From positions 69,704,001 through 69,768,000 of the forward strand of contig JASDFA010000006.1 of the NCBI GenBank assembly GCA_035772735.1: DNA of 64,000 nt, given 5' to 3'. The notes beneath the pieces are model-generated. The model worked only from the letters and a program-made list of their open reading frames with translations, was not told the origin of the DNA and did not search any database. Shown piece by piece: positions 44,085 through 55,330 of this stretch (its first letter is position 1; each line of letters opens with the position of its first letter). A program made the position numbers and the translations under genes. The stretch is from Datura wrightii. Its lineage: Eukaryota; Streptophyta; Magnoliopsida; Solanales; Solanaceae.

Positions 44085-45070
44085 AAGATTTCTGATGGCT
44101 CTAAGCTGTTTTCAACCTCTCTCTGATGAGTTGTACCTTCTGCATAGCTTCATGAACCGAGTCTGGCCCTATCAAGGTTGCTCCACCAACCTTAAACCAC
44201 CCTATAGGGATGTACACCTCCTACCATATAATGCCTCAAATGGGGCCATCTGAATGCTAGAGTGATAGCTGTTGTTTTATGCAAACTTGATAAGAGGCAA
44301 ATGGTCATCCCAATTACCCTTAAAAATGATTGCACATGCTCTTAGCATATCTTCTAAGGTCTAACTAGTCCGCTCAACTTGTCCATCTGTCTGTGGGTGG
44401 AAAGCTATACAGTGCTTGACCTGGGTACCAATTCCTTTCTGAAGAGACTTCCAGAAGTGAGAGTTGAATTGGGTACCTATGTCTGAAATAATGGACAAGG
44501 GCACCCCATAAAGTCTGACTAGCTCCCGAATATAAAGTCTAGCATAGTCCTTAGCTAAATCTGTGGTTTTAATAGGGAGGAAATATGCTGACTTAGTCAT
44601 CCGGTCCACCACTACCCAGATAGAGTCATGTTGCCGACGAGTCCGAGGTAGACTCGTAATGAAGTCCATGTTTATTTCTTCCCACTTCCATATGGGTATA
44701 TTGATATCCTGAGTCATACCTCCCGGTCTCTGGTGTTCCACCTTTACTTGCTGGCAGTTCGAACACTTAACTACAATTTAGCAATATCTCTTTTCATGTC
44801 GTTCCACCAGTAAATATCCCGTAAATCACAGTACATCTTAGTAGCACTAGGGTGAATGGAATATCTGGAACTATGCGCTTCAGCCAATATCTGCTGTCTC
44901 AACTCACCAACATCCGATACACATAATTTACCCTGGTAATAGAGCACACCATCTCCCCCTTTGGAGAAAGATTCTATTTCTTTTTTGAGAACTGCTTCCT
45001 TCATCTTAAGTAAGATGGGATCTTCATCCTGTCTGGAGTTAACCTCCACAACTAAAGAGGAATTTGACCC
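44085..45070 (-). pseudogene. Integrase of Tekay T3
   Basis: The zinc-binding part lies at the end of frame 44771-45253 (SIHPSATKMYCDLRDIYWW). The core is in 44361-44741 (INMDFITSLPRTRRQHDSIW, IISDIGTQFNSHFWKSLQK). The first two catalytic Asp regions are visible. The Trp and Gln codons that are stops in T1 and T4 are intact. Breaks near 44750 and 44100-44360 disrupt it. Confidence 0.85.
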
Positions 45071-45840
45071 GCTCTGCATTACTACACCACCCTCAGTCGA
45101 ATCCACCAACTGTACTCCCAACCGATCTAGCCTATGAATATCTTTAGCTAGCTCCTTTTTGCCTTCTTCTACATGAGCCACGCTGCCCATAGACACTCTG
45201 CTTAGGGCATCAGCCACCATATTGGCCTTGCCCGGGTGATATAGCACGCTCATGTCATAGTCTTTCAGTAGTTCTAACCACCTTCTCTAATGAAGATTTA
45301 GGTCCTTCTGACTGAACACATACTGCAGACTCTTATTATCTATAAATACATCTATGTGAGCTCCATATAAGTAATGCCTCCATATTTTTAACGCAAAAAC
45401 CACTGCTGCCGACTCTAAGTCATGAGTTGCATGATTCTTCTCATGAACTTTGGGCTGTCTGGAGGCGTAGGCAATCACTTTGCCTCACTACATCAAAACG
45501 CAACTGAGTCCAACTCTGAAAGCATCACAGTAAACAACTAATCCATCTGTTCCTTCTGTCAAGGTCAAAACTGGAGCGGTAGTGAGTCGAGTCTTCAACT
45601 CCGGGAAACTCTTCTCACACTCATCCGACCACTGAAATTTCACCTTCTTCTAAGTTACCTTAGTCAGAGGATATGCTATAGAAGAGAAACCTTCCATAAA
45701 CCATCGATAATAACTAGCTAAGCCCAGGAAACTCCTGATTTCAGTAGGAGAGGTAGGTATGGACCAATCCTTCACTTCTGTTATTTTATGAGGATTTACC
45801 TGTATTCCTTCACCTGAGACCTGGTGACCTAAGAAAGTTA
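45071..45840 (-). pseudogene. RNase H of Tekay T3
   Basis: Frames 45287-45478 and 44771-45253 carry VIAYASRQ-type sequence, HDLESAAVVFALKIWRHY, DVFIDNKSLQYVFSQKDLN and NMVADALSRVSMGSVAH. DVFIDN replaces the usual DVFTDH. A frame break near 45840 separates it from RT. Confidence 0.8.
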
Positions 45841-46435
45841 TGGACTTTAACCAAAATTTGCACTTACTAAATCTGGCAAATAACTGGTGGTCTCTGAGTG
45901 TTTAAGCACTATCCTTAGGTGATCTGCATTCTCTTCCTCATTTCTGGAGTATACCAGAATGTCGTCTACAAATACAGTGACGAAGATATCCAAATATTGC
46001 TTGAAGACTCTGTTCATCAGGTCCATAAAGGCTGCAGGGGCATTTGTGAGTCCAAAGGACATCACCACAAACTCGTAGTGACCATACTGAGTTCTGAATG
46101 CTATTTTTGGTATGTCACACTCTCTGACCCTTAACTGATGGTATCCTGACCTGAGCACGATCTTGGAAAAAAAATTGGATCCCTGAAGTTGGGTGAACAG
46201 GTCATCAATTCTAGGTAGGGGACATCTATTCTTGACTGTGACTTTGTTCAGTTGACGGTAATCTATGCACATTCTGAGGGTACCGTCTTTATTTCGCACG
46301 AATAGAACTGGAGCACCCCAGGGAGAGATGCTGGGTCTGATAAGAAGATCTTTTAGCTTCTCCTTCAACTCCTTAAGCTCAACTAGAGCCATTCTATAAG
46401 GAGAGATGGATATGGCTGAGTATCTGGGAGGAGGT
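45841..46435 (-). pseudogene. Reverse transcriptase of Tekay T3
   Basis: The 181-codon frame contains SPWGAPVLFVRNKDGTLRMC, IDYRQLNKVTVKN, FGLTNAPAAFMDLMNRVF and an intact catalytic FVDD (45961-45972). It frameshifts after NADHLRIVL. This is the best preserved RT palm in the window. Confidence 0.88.
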
Positions 46436-47089
46436 CTATTCCGAGTCTATTTCCCATTTAGGGGGAACTTCGGGAAGATCCTCAACAAATACATACGAGA
46501 ACCCGCTGACCATTGGAGCTAACTGAATGGTTAGGGTCTCAGGGTTGGAATCCTTGATCCGTACCAGATGATAAATACATCCGTTGGAAATGAATTTTTG
46601 GGCCTTAAGGTAGTAAATAAACCTACCCTTAGGCGCTGAACTGCTGCCCGTCCATTCTAACATTGGTCATTTAGAAACTGGAACTTGACAACTCTAGTTC
46701 TGCAATCAACTGAGGCATAGCAGGAGTGTAACCAATCCATGTCGAAAATAAGGTCGAAGTCAATCATATTCAGCTTTATGAGATCAGTTGGAATGACTTT
46801 ATTCAGGATTGAGACTGGGCAGTTTCTATACACTCGGCTGGCTCTAACTGACTAGCCAACTAGGATGGAGACTGAGAACGGTTCTGAGAGGATTTCTGGA
46901 CTGACATCGAATTGAACTTCTATGTAGGGAGTTACGAATGAAAGGGTGGCTCCTAGATCTAGGAGGGCATAGCGTCTAGATGAAAGACACGTAACGTACC
47001 CATAACTACGTCAGGTGAGCTCTCCTGATCCTAAAGGGAAGATAGAGCATAGAAATAGTTTTGGCGCTGACTGACATCCATACCTAATG
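46436..47089 (-). pseudogene. Aspartic protease of Tekay T3
   Basis: The catalytic DLGAT lies at 46945-46959 (YALLDLGATLSF). Downstream, frame 46436-46663 gives the protease-RT linker (APKGRFIYYLKAQKFISNG, VFVEDLPEVPPKWEIDSE). It is part of gag-pol and interrupted by stops. Confidence 0.8.
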
Positions 47090-48188
47090 GGTTGGCCTAC
47101 TGAGCTGGTTAGCCTGCTGGAGCTGTTAAGGTAGTGGGTTATGATCTTCCCCATCCTACTGACGGACATTCTTTAATTCGATGCCCGAGCTATCCACAAC
47201 TGAAATAACCCTCCCTGCCTTGTAGACACTCTAGGACGATTCTTGCCGCACTTGGGGCAAACTGGGTACCTGTTCCTGGCATTAAAGCTCTGAGGCTGAG
47301 AGCCAGATGCTCTACCCCTCCAGTCCTGGCGGGATCGAAAGGTAGGGGCACTGGCTGAACTAGGTGCTGGGGTCCTCTGCTGCTGCTGTGGGCGGCTACC
47401 ACTGCCAGACCTTTGATCGCCGTAATTTGACCGGCCATTCCTTGCCCATTTGTTCTTATGCTCCATATCCCTCAGATTTTCGGTCTCAATCTACTGGGCA
47501 TAGACAATCAAGCTAGAAAGGTCCATATCCTTAATTAGTATCGCTGTCCTACATTCCTTGAGAACACGATTTGACACTCCATTTACAAACTTCAGTATGC
47601 GAGCCCTTGGCTCAGCTACCATCTCTGGAGCGTACTTAGACATCCTAGTAGACTCTAGAGCATACTCCTCCACAATTCTGTTGCCCTGTCTCAAGTTCAT
47701 AAACTCCACCATTTTTGCCTCCCTCAGCTCCCGAGGGAAAAACCTGTCCAAGATATGTGGAATTCTTCCCACTCCACTGGTCTTGCTCCCGCTGGCCGCC
47801 TCTCCTTCCACTACTCATACCAAACCTAGGCTACCCCTTTAAGCTGGTAGGCAGCTAGGTCAGCACTCTCGGAGGAGCTGACACCTATAATACGGGTAAT
47901 CTTCCTGACCTCATCTACAAACTCTTGGGGGTCCTCCCCCACTTTAGATCCCTAAAAAGATGGAGGGTTCATGCGGGTGAAGTCCCATACCCTCGCAGCT
48001 GCTGCAGATCCGTTCGTGTTCACCGACACGACCTGCTGATTCACCTGATTGGTTACGATTTGGGCTAGTAACTGTATGGCCCCTCTAAACTCTGCAGTAG
48101 AAATTGAATCATCTTGAGGAGCTGCCGAGGCTAGTGTAGGTCTGTTGGCGTCACCAGCCCTTTTTCCGTTACCGCGTATGGGAGGCAT
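47090..48188 (-). pseudogene. Gag of Tekay T3
   Basis: The start ATG at 48188 gives MPPIRGNGKRAGDANR. The capsid core is in 47491-47811 (LDRFFPRELREAKMVEFMNL, EEYALESTRMSKYAPEMV). The nucleocapsid part has a Gln/Pro-rich linker and CPKCGKNRP near 47240, in which the knuckle His appears to be Arg. TAG at 47952-47954 and later frameshifts break it. Confidence 0.83.
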
Positions 48189-48289
48189 GATTCACTAAAA
48201 TGAAATAGAGCATGAGTTTGAAGAACGTTTCTGAAATTGAATTTTAACGCACGATAAAGAGTATGAACAAAAGATAGGTTTGCTAATAA

Positions 48290-48312
48290 TATCTCGTAGC
48301 CTCCTCGTCATA
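48290..48312 (-). other. Conserved leader block before gag (T3)
   Basis: The minus strand reads ATGACGAGGAGGCTACGAG from 48312, nearly the same as T1 at 11771 and similar to T5 at 56653. It lies between the primer site and gag. It may be a packaging or translation signal. Confidence 0.4.
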
Positions 48313-48392
48313 AGTGTGGCGTGCTTCACACCTATGAAAAGCACTTTACTCTATGCGGCTTTCAGACATTTTGAGGATACTCTAAACCTAGT

Positions 48393-48405
48393 GCTGTGAT
48401 ACTAA
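48393..48405 (-). promoter_or_regulatory. Degenerate primer-binding site of T3
   Basis: The minus strand reads TTAGTATCACAGC next to the 5' LTR, a mutated form of TTGGTATCAGAGC. Confidence 0.6.
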
Positions 48406-48408
48406 GCT

Positions 48409-50616
48409 TGTCATGCCCCAAGTCTACACCCTGGACAGAACACGGTACTTCGAGTCACAAGTAACCCCAAGTCAACCCTTGGTCTATCATACACTGGTAT
48501 TCTGAGTAAACATGCACATCGAAAACTTTGAAACAATATCATAAAGCATTTATAAAAGACAAGTCTAAGAATATAAAGTTCAAAGCATTTGAATAATACT
48601 GATAAACATAAAAATCATCTCTGTCTGAAAGTCGTCTAACTGAGGAGTTGCTGGGACAAACAAGACCTCAGCTAACTCTAAGTCTAACTAAAACTAATAA
48701 ATGACTGAAAGAAAGAAATAATGCCATTGGATGATGAGGACTCACACTCCAACGCTGCGGTGGAGAATTTGAACTATGGCAGCTAGCGGTGCTGAGTCTA
48801 AGAACCTGCAGTTGTATGATGAAATGATACAGCATAAAAGTATGTGTCAGTACTCTGAATGTACTGAATATGTGAGAGGAATATACTGATAGATGTAAGT
48901 GACGGAACTAGAAAGACATGCAATGACCAACCAATTATCTTAACTAAAATACTCTGAAGTAAATGAGATGGTCAAAATGATCCTGTCCGGTGGTTAGAGA
49001 CATGCCCTAAATCTGAAAGTTCTGAGTCTGAGATACTATACTAAATTGAGTTAAACTGATAGATCTGGAACTAAATTGAGATTCTTATTCTAAAACTAGC
49101 CTGGACTGACTAGTGGGAGAGTTTGTAACCAACATATAACAACGTGAGCCAGACGTGAAGTCTGATGTATACACCCCACCAATAGGACTCAATATACCTT
49201 GCCAGAGTATAAAAGCATGAACTGGGTGATCAAAAAAGTCTGGGGCCATTCAGGCCAATAATCTATAACTGTAACCTACGTTGGTAACATAGTTCTAGGA
49301 AACTGGGTGTGTTGGAACCACGGTCTTCTCGGTGCTAAGTCCTACTTCCACAGGAAAATCTATACTGAACTATTTGGTTGATAGCTCGAAACAGGGGTAC
49401 AACACTAGTCAGGGACATATAACTGCAAGTACCCTGAGAGTCTTATCAAACCAAATTCTGAAATTAGGTTCTAGACTAGTCAAAGCTGCTTATCTAGAAG
49501 AGTCGTAACCATCTAAGAATAAACTAAAATCTGAACTAGGGCCCTGGGGCAAGTCAGAGCTATATATCAGAAATGTCATGACTGCCTACTAGACCAATAA
49601 CTGAATTGTGATTCTTATATCTAGGAGGTACTACTGGAACCTCGAGAAATTATATAGTCAAACTGAGCAGCTGACATGATTCTGGTTAACCCGGAGGTTT
49701 TAATCTGACTAAGGCTAGAGCGACAATTTTGAGTAATATAGAGTATATACACTATCTGACTGAATTTTACCATCATACATGTAACTGAGTTTCTAACACA
49801 TACAATTATAATAGGATCCCCTAACCTTGAAAGATACAAGCAATTTTCAAGAATTCAATATTTATATAGGATTCTAGTTTCTGACTTTTTCAAGAGTTAG
49901 GGCTAAATTTCTAATTCACTAGAACAAGAATCATTTTAGTTACAAACGGGTGGAAAATAGCTAAAATTAACATAGGATATGATTCCACATGAATTAATCA
50001 AAGAACAATGTCAATATCTTCAAATTCGTAAACTCACGGCTAACACTAATAGTGAACAGAGAGAGTTTTAGGGGACGCAAGGGGAGAACAATCTCCTTGA
50101 TGAATTCCCACATACCTGTAAAAGAAACCCTAGTGAAAATCCCTGAGAAGAACTGAGAAGAAAATCAAACCCTTGCTCCTGCTCTGTGCTTCATGTCAGA
50201 GTTTCTATGTGTTGTACTTGAGGGAAATTGAGAGGAATGAATAAAAAGTTCATTCTAACCCTGTAACTTCCCCCTATACGAACCCAAAATGACATGGTTT
50301 AGGGATTAAAACGTGGGAAATTACAAAAGTAACCCTGGGAACTAAAACTGAAATTTGGCCTACAGGAACCAACGGGCCTTAGAACGGGTCCGGTAGACCT
50401 CTGAACTCAGGATTTAACGGACGATAGGATGGCTCGTTGTTAATTTCAACGGGTCATCCTATGACTCATTGTTCCCCATGGAGGAATCCTGCTGTAACCC
50501 ACGACCAGTTACAACGGTCCGTTGTGGGGGTTATCTGAGATAGAAAAATTTCTGGTTTTCCTATGGTTTTTCATGCAATGTCTGAATTTGGTCTTGGAAT
50601 GTTTTGGGGTGTTACA
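48409..50616 (-). repeat. 5' LTR of Tekay T3, with U3 deletion
   Basis: About 2.21 kb. It aligns with 40869-43389 but lacks the segment corresponding to about 42847-43165. The junction at 50387-50391 carries GGTC, which borders the missing segment on both sides in the other LTR. Confidence 0.9.
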
Positions 50617-50621
50617 TTTAT

Positions 50622-51751
50622 AGTCAATCAAGCACGTGCACATCATAAAACAAAAGACATAACCTATTATAAAACAAAAAGACAACAACAATTCAACAAT
50701 TACATTCGATTCTTTTAATGAAGCTATCAAAAGTTACATCTCTAATTTTACTCTTAAGAATATATAGCTGATAAGATACCAAATAAAACATATTCTCTTG
50801 TGGAAAAATATATTATTTTATTGGGATTAAGTAAATCTTTAAATCAACTCAGGCATGTCATGAAACAATGTTGCAGTAATTTTATTTTCCTACTTCAGAG
50901 GAAAGTGTTGAAAAAAGACTCACAAAACATATGAGCAAGAGGAAAATCATATTCAGGATTTGAAAGGTTCTCCCTTTTTACGATCGAAAGAAAAAGTATT
51001 GACATGTATTTCATTGTCCCCTCAGCATAATCACCCAAACTATATACATGTAACTTGAGTGAAGGCGAATATAGCTCATAATAAAATCACAAATCTCCTA
51101 CTTGTTTAAAGTTATTTTTGGCCCTATATACATGTAATTTGAATATTCTAGCAGAGACACGGAGTTGGATGAAGAAATTATGTAGATATCTTCTTTTTTC
51201 ACATCTTCAAGTCATTCCTCAATCCCAAAATTCATTTTGAGATCTTCAAGTTCTCGCCACTCTGTAAATTACTTATATGATCAAAACTTGAAGGTAATTC
51301 TACAAAACAAATAGTAAAAATGAGAACTCCATCATAATACTATGAACTGCATAATAAATAAATTTTAATGATTGACAGATTAGTCCACAAAATTTAAAAC
51401 CTAACAAATCAAAAAGTAGATTTGATATTTTAAGAGTTGAAATGCCATCTAAAAGATAGACAGAAATTTGTAAAGATCCAAACAAACCTTTCTCATTTGA
51501 TCCATCAGACACTCTAGTCACATATAAAAAATCTCCAGACTTGTATTATAAACTGACATATATGACTGAAAGAGTTTTTGTTTGTTTGTTGTTGGGAATA
51601 TAAAAGCATAAAATTTGGATCACGAGTAATATATGAAAATAACATGAAGTTGATGGTAAATCATTTTAAAATCCCATTGAAAATAGAGAATACATGTATC
51701 TCACAATAAATTCATAAATCTACGACTTGTTTAAAGTAGGCCCTATATACA
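50622..51751. other. AT-rich region, continuation after T3
   Basis: No gene is recognised. A direct repeat of about 50 bp with ACTTGTTTAAAGT and GGCCCTATATACAT occurs at about 51085-51133 and 51704-51751. The second copy ends exactly where Tekay fragment T4 begins. Confidence 0.5.
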
Positions 51752-52240
51752 TTTGCTGGAAGGATCAGATGGACTTGTAGTGTATTACAACACTTCCAGA
51801 GTTGGACTCAATTGCATTTTGATGCTGCGGGGTAAGGTGATAGCTTACACCTCTAGACAACTCAAGGTTCAGGAGAAGGACTATTTGACTCATGACTTGG
51901 AGTTGACAGCGGTGGTGTTTGCGTTGAAAATATGGAGGCACTACCTTTATGGGGATCATGTGGGTGTTTTCACAGATCTCAAGAGCCTACAGTATGTGTT
52001 CAGTTAGAAAGACCTAAATCTTCATCAAAAAAGGTAGTTGGAGCTACAGAAGGACTATGACATGAGCGTGTTGTATCACCCAGGCAAAGATAATGTGGTG
52101 GCTGACGCTCTAAGAAGAGTGTCTATGGGGAGCGTGGTACATGTTGAAAAAGGCAAAAAGGAGCTGGCAAAGGATATCAACATATTAGTTCGGTTGGGAA
52201 TACAGTTGGTTGATATAGCTGTGGTGGAGTAGTGGTGTAG
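51752..52240 (+). pseudogene. RNase H fragment of Tekay T4
   Basis: The fragment begins abruptly inside RNase H (LEGSDGLVVYYNTSRVGLN) and continues HDLELTAVVFALKIWRHY, VGVFTDLKSLQYVFS, then TAG (52005-52007), and NVVADALRRVSMGS. VYYN replaces the usual YCD, so a catalytic Asp is lost. The 5' part of the element is missing. Confidence 0.83.
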
Positions 52241-53380
52241 AGTGGATCAGATTCCTCGTTGGTAGTTGAAGTTAATTCAAGGAAGGATGAAGATCCAATA
52301 CTGCTTAAACTGAAGGAGTCGGTTCTCAGAAAAGAAGTGAAGGCTTTCTCCCAAGGGGGAGATGGTGTACTCCATTACTAGGGTCGGTTGTGCGTACCAG
52401 ATGTGGGTGATTTGAGACAATAGATACTGGCTGAAGCTCACAGTTTGAGATATTCCATCCACCTAGGTGCTACTAAGAGTACTGTGATTTACGAGATAAC
52501 TACTAGTGTAATGACATGAAGAGAGACATCGCAAAATTTGTAGTTAAGGGCCCGAGCTGCCAGCAAGTCAAAGTAGAACACTAGAGACCGAGAAGTATGA
52601 CTCAGGATATCAGCATACCCACATGGAAGTGGGAAGAAGTAAATATGGATTTTACTACAGTTCTACCTCGGACTCATTGGCAACATGACTTAATCTAGGT
52701 AATAGTAGACTGGATGCCTAAGTCAGCACACTTCCTCCCAGTTAAAACTACAAACTCAGCTGAGGACTATTCTAGGCTTTATATCCGAGAGTTAGTAAGA
52801 CTTTATGGGGTGTCCTTGTCCGTTATCTCAGACAGAGGTACCCAGTTCACCTCTCACTTTTAGAAGTCCTTTCTAGAGGGATTTGGTACCCAGGTCAAGC
52901 TCTGCACAACTTTTCACCCGCATAAAGATGGACAAGCTGAGCAGACTATTCAGACCCTAGAAGATACGTTAAGGGCGTGTATGATCAATTTCAAGGGTAT
53001 TTGGGATGATCACTTTCCTCTCATCGAGTTTGCATACAACAATAGCTACCACTGCAGTATCCATATGGCCCCGTTTGAGGCATTGTATAGTAGGAGGTGT
53101 AGATATCCTATCGGGTGGTTTGAGGTTGGTGAATCTACTCTAATCGGGCCAGAATCAGTCCATGAAGCTATGCAAAAGGTGCAACTCATCTGAGAAAGGT
53201 TGAAGATAGCTCAGAGCCGTCAGAAATCGTATGCTGATTTGAGGAGAAGAAAATTGGAGTTTGCAGTGGATGACTGGGTTTATCTAAAAACCCATGAAAG
53301 GGGTGATGAGATTTGGGAAGAAAGAAAAACTCAGTCTGAGATATGTGGAACCCTACAGAGTTTTGAAGTGAATTGGCAAA
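52241..53380 (+). pseudogene. Integrase fragment of Tekay T4
   Basis: Core motifs VNMDFTTVLPRT, VSLSVISDRGTQFTSHF, TIQTLEDTLRACM and the tail MAPFEALYSRRCRYP are readable. The zinc-binding part is badly damaged. TAG codons at 52582-52584, 52696-52698 and 52861-52863 fall at the same codons as in T1. Confidence 0.83.
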
Positions 53381-53625
53381 GTAGCCAATGAGCTGGAATT
53401 ACCTTGAAAATTGGCATCTGTGCACCCAATATTCCATGTATCACTATTGAAGAAGTGCATCGGTGATCCAACTTTAGTTGTGCCATTGGATAGTGTGTGA
53501 GTGAAAGATAGTCTTTCTTATGAAGAGGTCCTAGTTCAGATCCTTGACTGTCAGGTTCATAAGCTGAGGAACAAAGAAGTAGCTTCAGTCAAAGTCTTGT
53601 GGAGGAATCAGCAGGTTGAGGGTTC
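53381..53625 (+). pseudogene. Truncated chromodomain region of Tekay T4
   Basis: A degenerate GPY/F region is followed by frames with KLRNKEVASVKVLWRNQQVE, ending at 53625 before the WEAE core. The next base belongs to an oppositely oriented Tekay fragment. Confidence 0.7.
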
Positions 53626-54210
53626 TGGGTAAACACGCACTATAGGATTTTATGGTCCGTAAACAAATCTACATGGACCCCGTACAGATAGTGCCTCCAA
53701 ATCTTCAAGGAAAATACTACCGCCGCCAAATCAAGGTCATGAGTTGGGTAATTCTTTTCATGGACCTTCAGCTGCCTGGAAGCAGAGCCTGTAACTTTAC
53801 CGTGCTGCATCAATACACAACCAAGGCTGATCCTGAAAGCATCATAACATACCACAAACCCATTGGTACCCTCAGGTAGAGTCAACATAGGTATCGAGAT
53901 GAGTCGAGTCTTCAACTCTTGGAAGCTCTTCTCACAGGCCTCTAACCATTAAAACTTCACTTTCTTCTAGGTCAATTTAGTCAATGGTGTTGCAATGGAT
54001 GAAAACCCTTCAACAAACCTTTGATAGTAACCAACTAAACCCAAGAAACTCTTGATATCCAAAGGACTCACTGGTCTAGGCCAATTCTTCACCACTTCTA
54101 TCTTTTGAGAGTCCACCTGTGCACCCTCACTTGACACCGCATGACCCAAAAATGCTACTGAGTTTAACCAAAACTCGCATTACTAAATTTAGCATACAAC
54201 TAGTGATCCT
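53626..54210 (-). pseudogene. RT connection and RNase H of Tekay T5
   Basis: The minus-strand frame 53640-53915 gives TLPEGTNGFVVCYDAFRISL and HDLDLAAVVFSLKIWRHYLY, then DLFTDHKIL and a TAG at the position of a Gln. Frame 53967-54149 gives the connection (SFLGLVGYYQRFVEGFS). RNase H stops at the inversion junction. Confidence 0.82.
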
Positions 54211-54720
54211 TAAGAGTCTGTGGCACCATCCTCCTCTTCGGTCCAAGAGTATATAAGGATGTCATCTATAAACACAATCACGAACATATCCAAGTATGGC
54301 TTGAATGACCTATTCATCAAATCCATTAAAGCTGTAGGAGCATTCGTTGACTACAAACTCATAGTGACCATATCGAGTCCTGATGGCTGTCTTCGGAATG
54401 TCACTCTCCCGAACCCTGAGTTGATTGTATCCGGATCAGAGGTCTATCTTTGAGAAACACTTGGCACCCTGAAGTTTGTCAAACAAATCATCAATTTTGG
54501 GGAGAGGATACCTATTCTTCATTGCAACTTTTGTTCAATTACCGATAATCAATGCACGTACGAAGAGATCTATCTTTTTTGTGGACAAAGAGAACTGGTG
54601 CACCCTATGGGGATTTGCTAGGTCTAATGACACCCTTGTCCAAGAGATCTTTCAACTGCTCCTTTAACTCGTTTAGCTCAGCTGATGCCATTTTGTAAGG
54701 AGGTATAGTTATAGGCTGTA
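54211..54720 (-). pseudogene. Reverse transcriptase of Tekay T5
   Basis: On the minus strand the catalytic FIDD is intact (54261-54272), within VFIDDILIYS. Flanking palm and finger motifs are present in several frames, disrupted by indels near 54350 and 54530. An alternative plus-strand reading of this region has no recognisable protein. Confidence 0.75.
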
Positions 54721-54821
54721 TCAGGAAAAAGGTCAATACCAAAATCGATCTCCCACCCGGGAGGGATTTCTTGTAAATCATCCGGAAACACCTCTAGATA
54801 CTCACATACAATAGGGACTGA

Positions 54822-55330
54822 CTAGATAGTCGGGGTTTTGGATATAGCATCCTTAACCCTAGCTAGATGGTACACACAAACCTTAGAAATCATCTTTATG
54901 GCCTTAAGGTAGGAAATGAAGTGACCTATATGCACAACTGAACTACCCTTCCACTCTCGGAGTGGCTCACCTGAAAATTTGAACTCTACTGCACAGGTTC
55001 TACAATTGATTGAGGTATAACATGCATGTAGCCAATCCTTGCTAAGGATAACATAAAAACCTATCATGGATAGCTCTACTAAATCTGCTGAGGTGATTTT
55101 CTAAAGGACTGTGACAGGGAAATTTTTATATACCCGTCGAGCTATAATCGAATCACCGACTGGGTAGAGACTGAGAAGGGTTCTGATAGGATTTTGGGAC
55201 TGACTTCGAAACTACTAGCAACATATGGCATCATAAAAGATAAAATATCCCATGGATCTAACAATGCATATACGTTAAGGTGGAATACTCGTAATATACC
55301 AGTGACTACATCTAGGGAGACCTCCGCTCC
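54822..55330 (-). pseudogene. Aspartic protease of Tekay T5, active site altered
   Basis: On the minus strand near 55245 the motif reads YALLDPWDILSF where T1 has YALLDPGATLSF, so Gly-Ala-Thr is lost. Downstream, frame 54822-55067 gives FYVILSKDWLHACYTSINC and the linker toward RT. Confidence 0.75.

Larger units (their letters stand above)
40869..50616 (-). mobile_element. Tekay/Del-like chromovirus T3, minus strand, same family as T1
   Basis: LTRs at 40869-43389 and 48409-50616 enclose gag, protease, RT, RNase H, integrase and chromodomain in reverse order. The flanks are ATTAT (40864-40868) and TTTAT (50617-50621), a target duplication with one mismatch. LTR ends and motif vocabulary match T1. 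It is less damaged than T1 in integrase, with the codons mutated to stops in T1 intact here. Confidence 0.9.
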
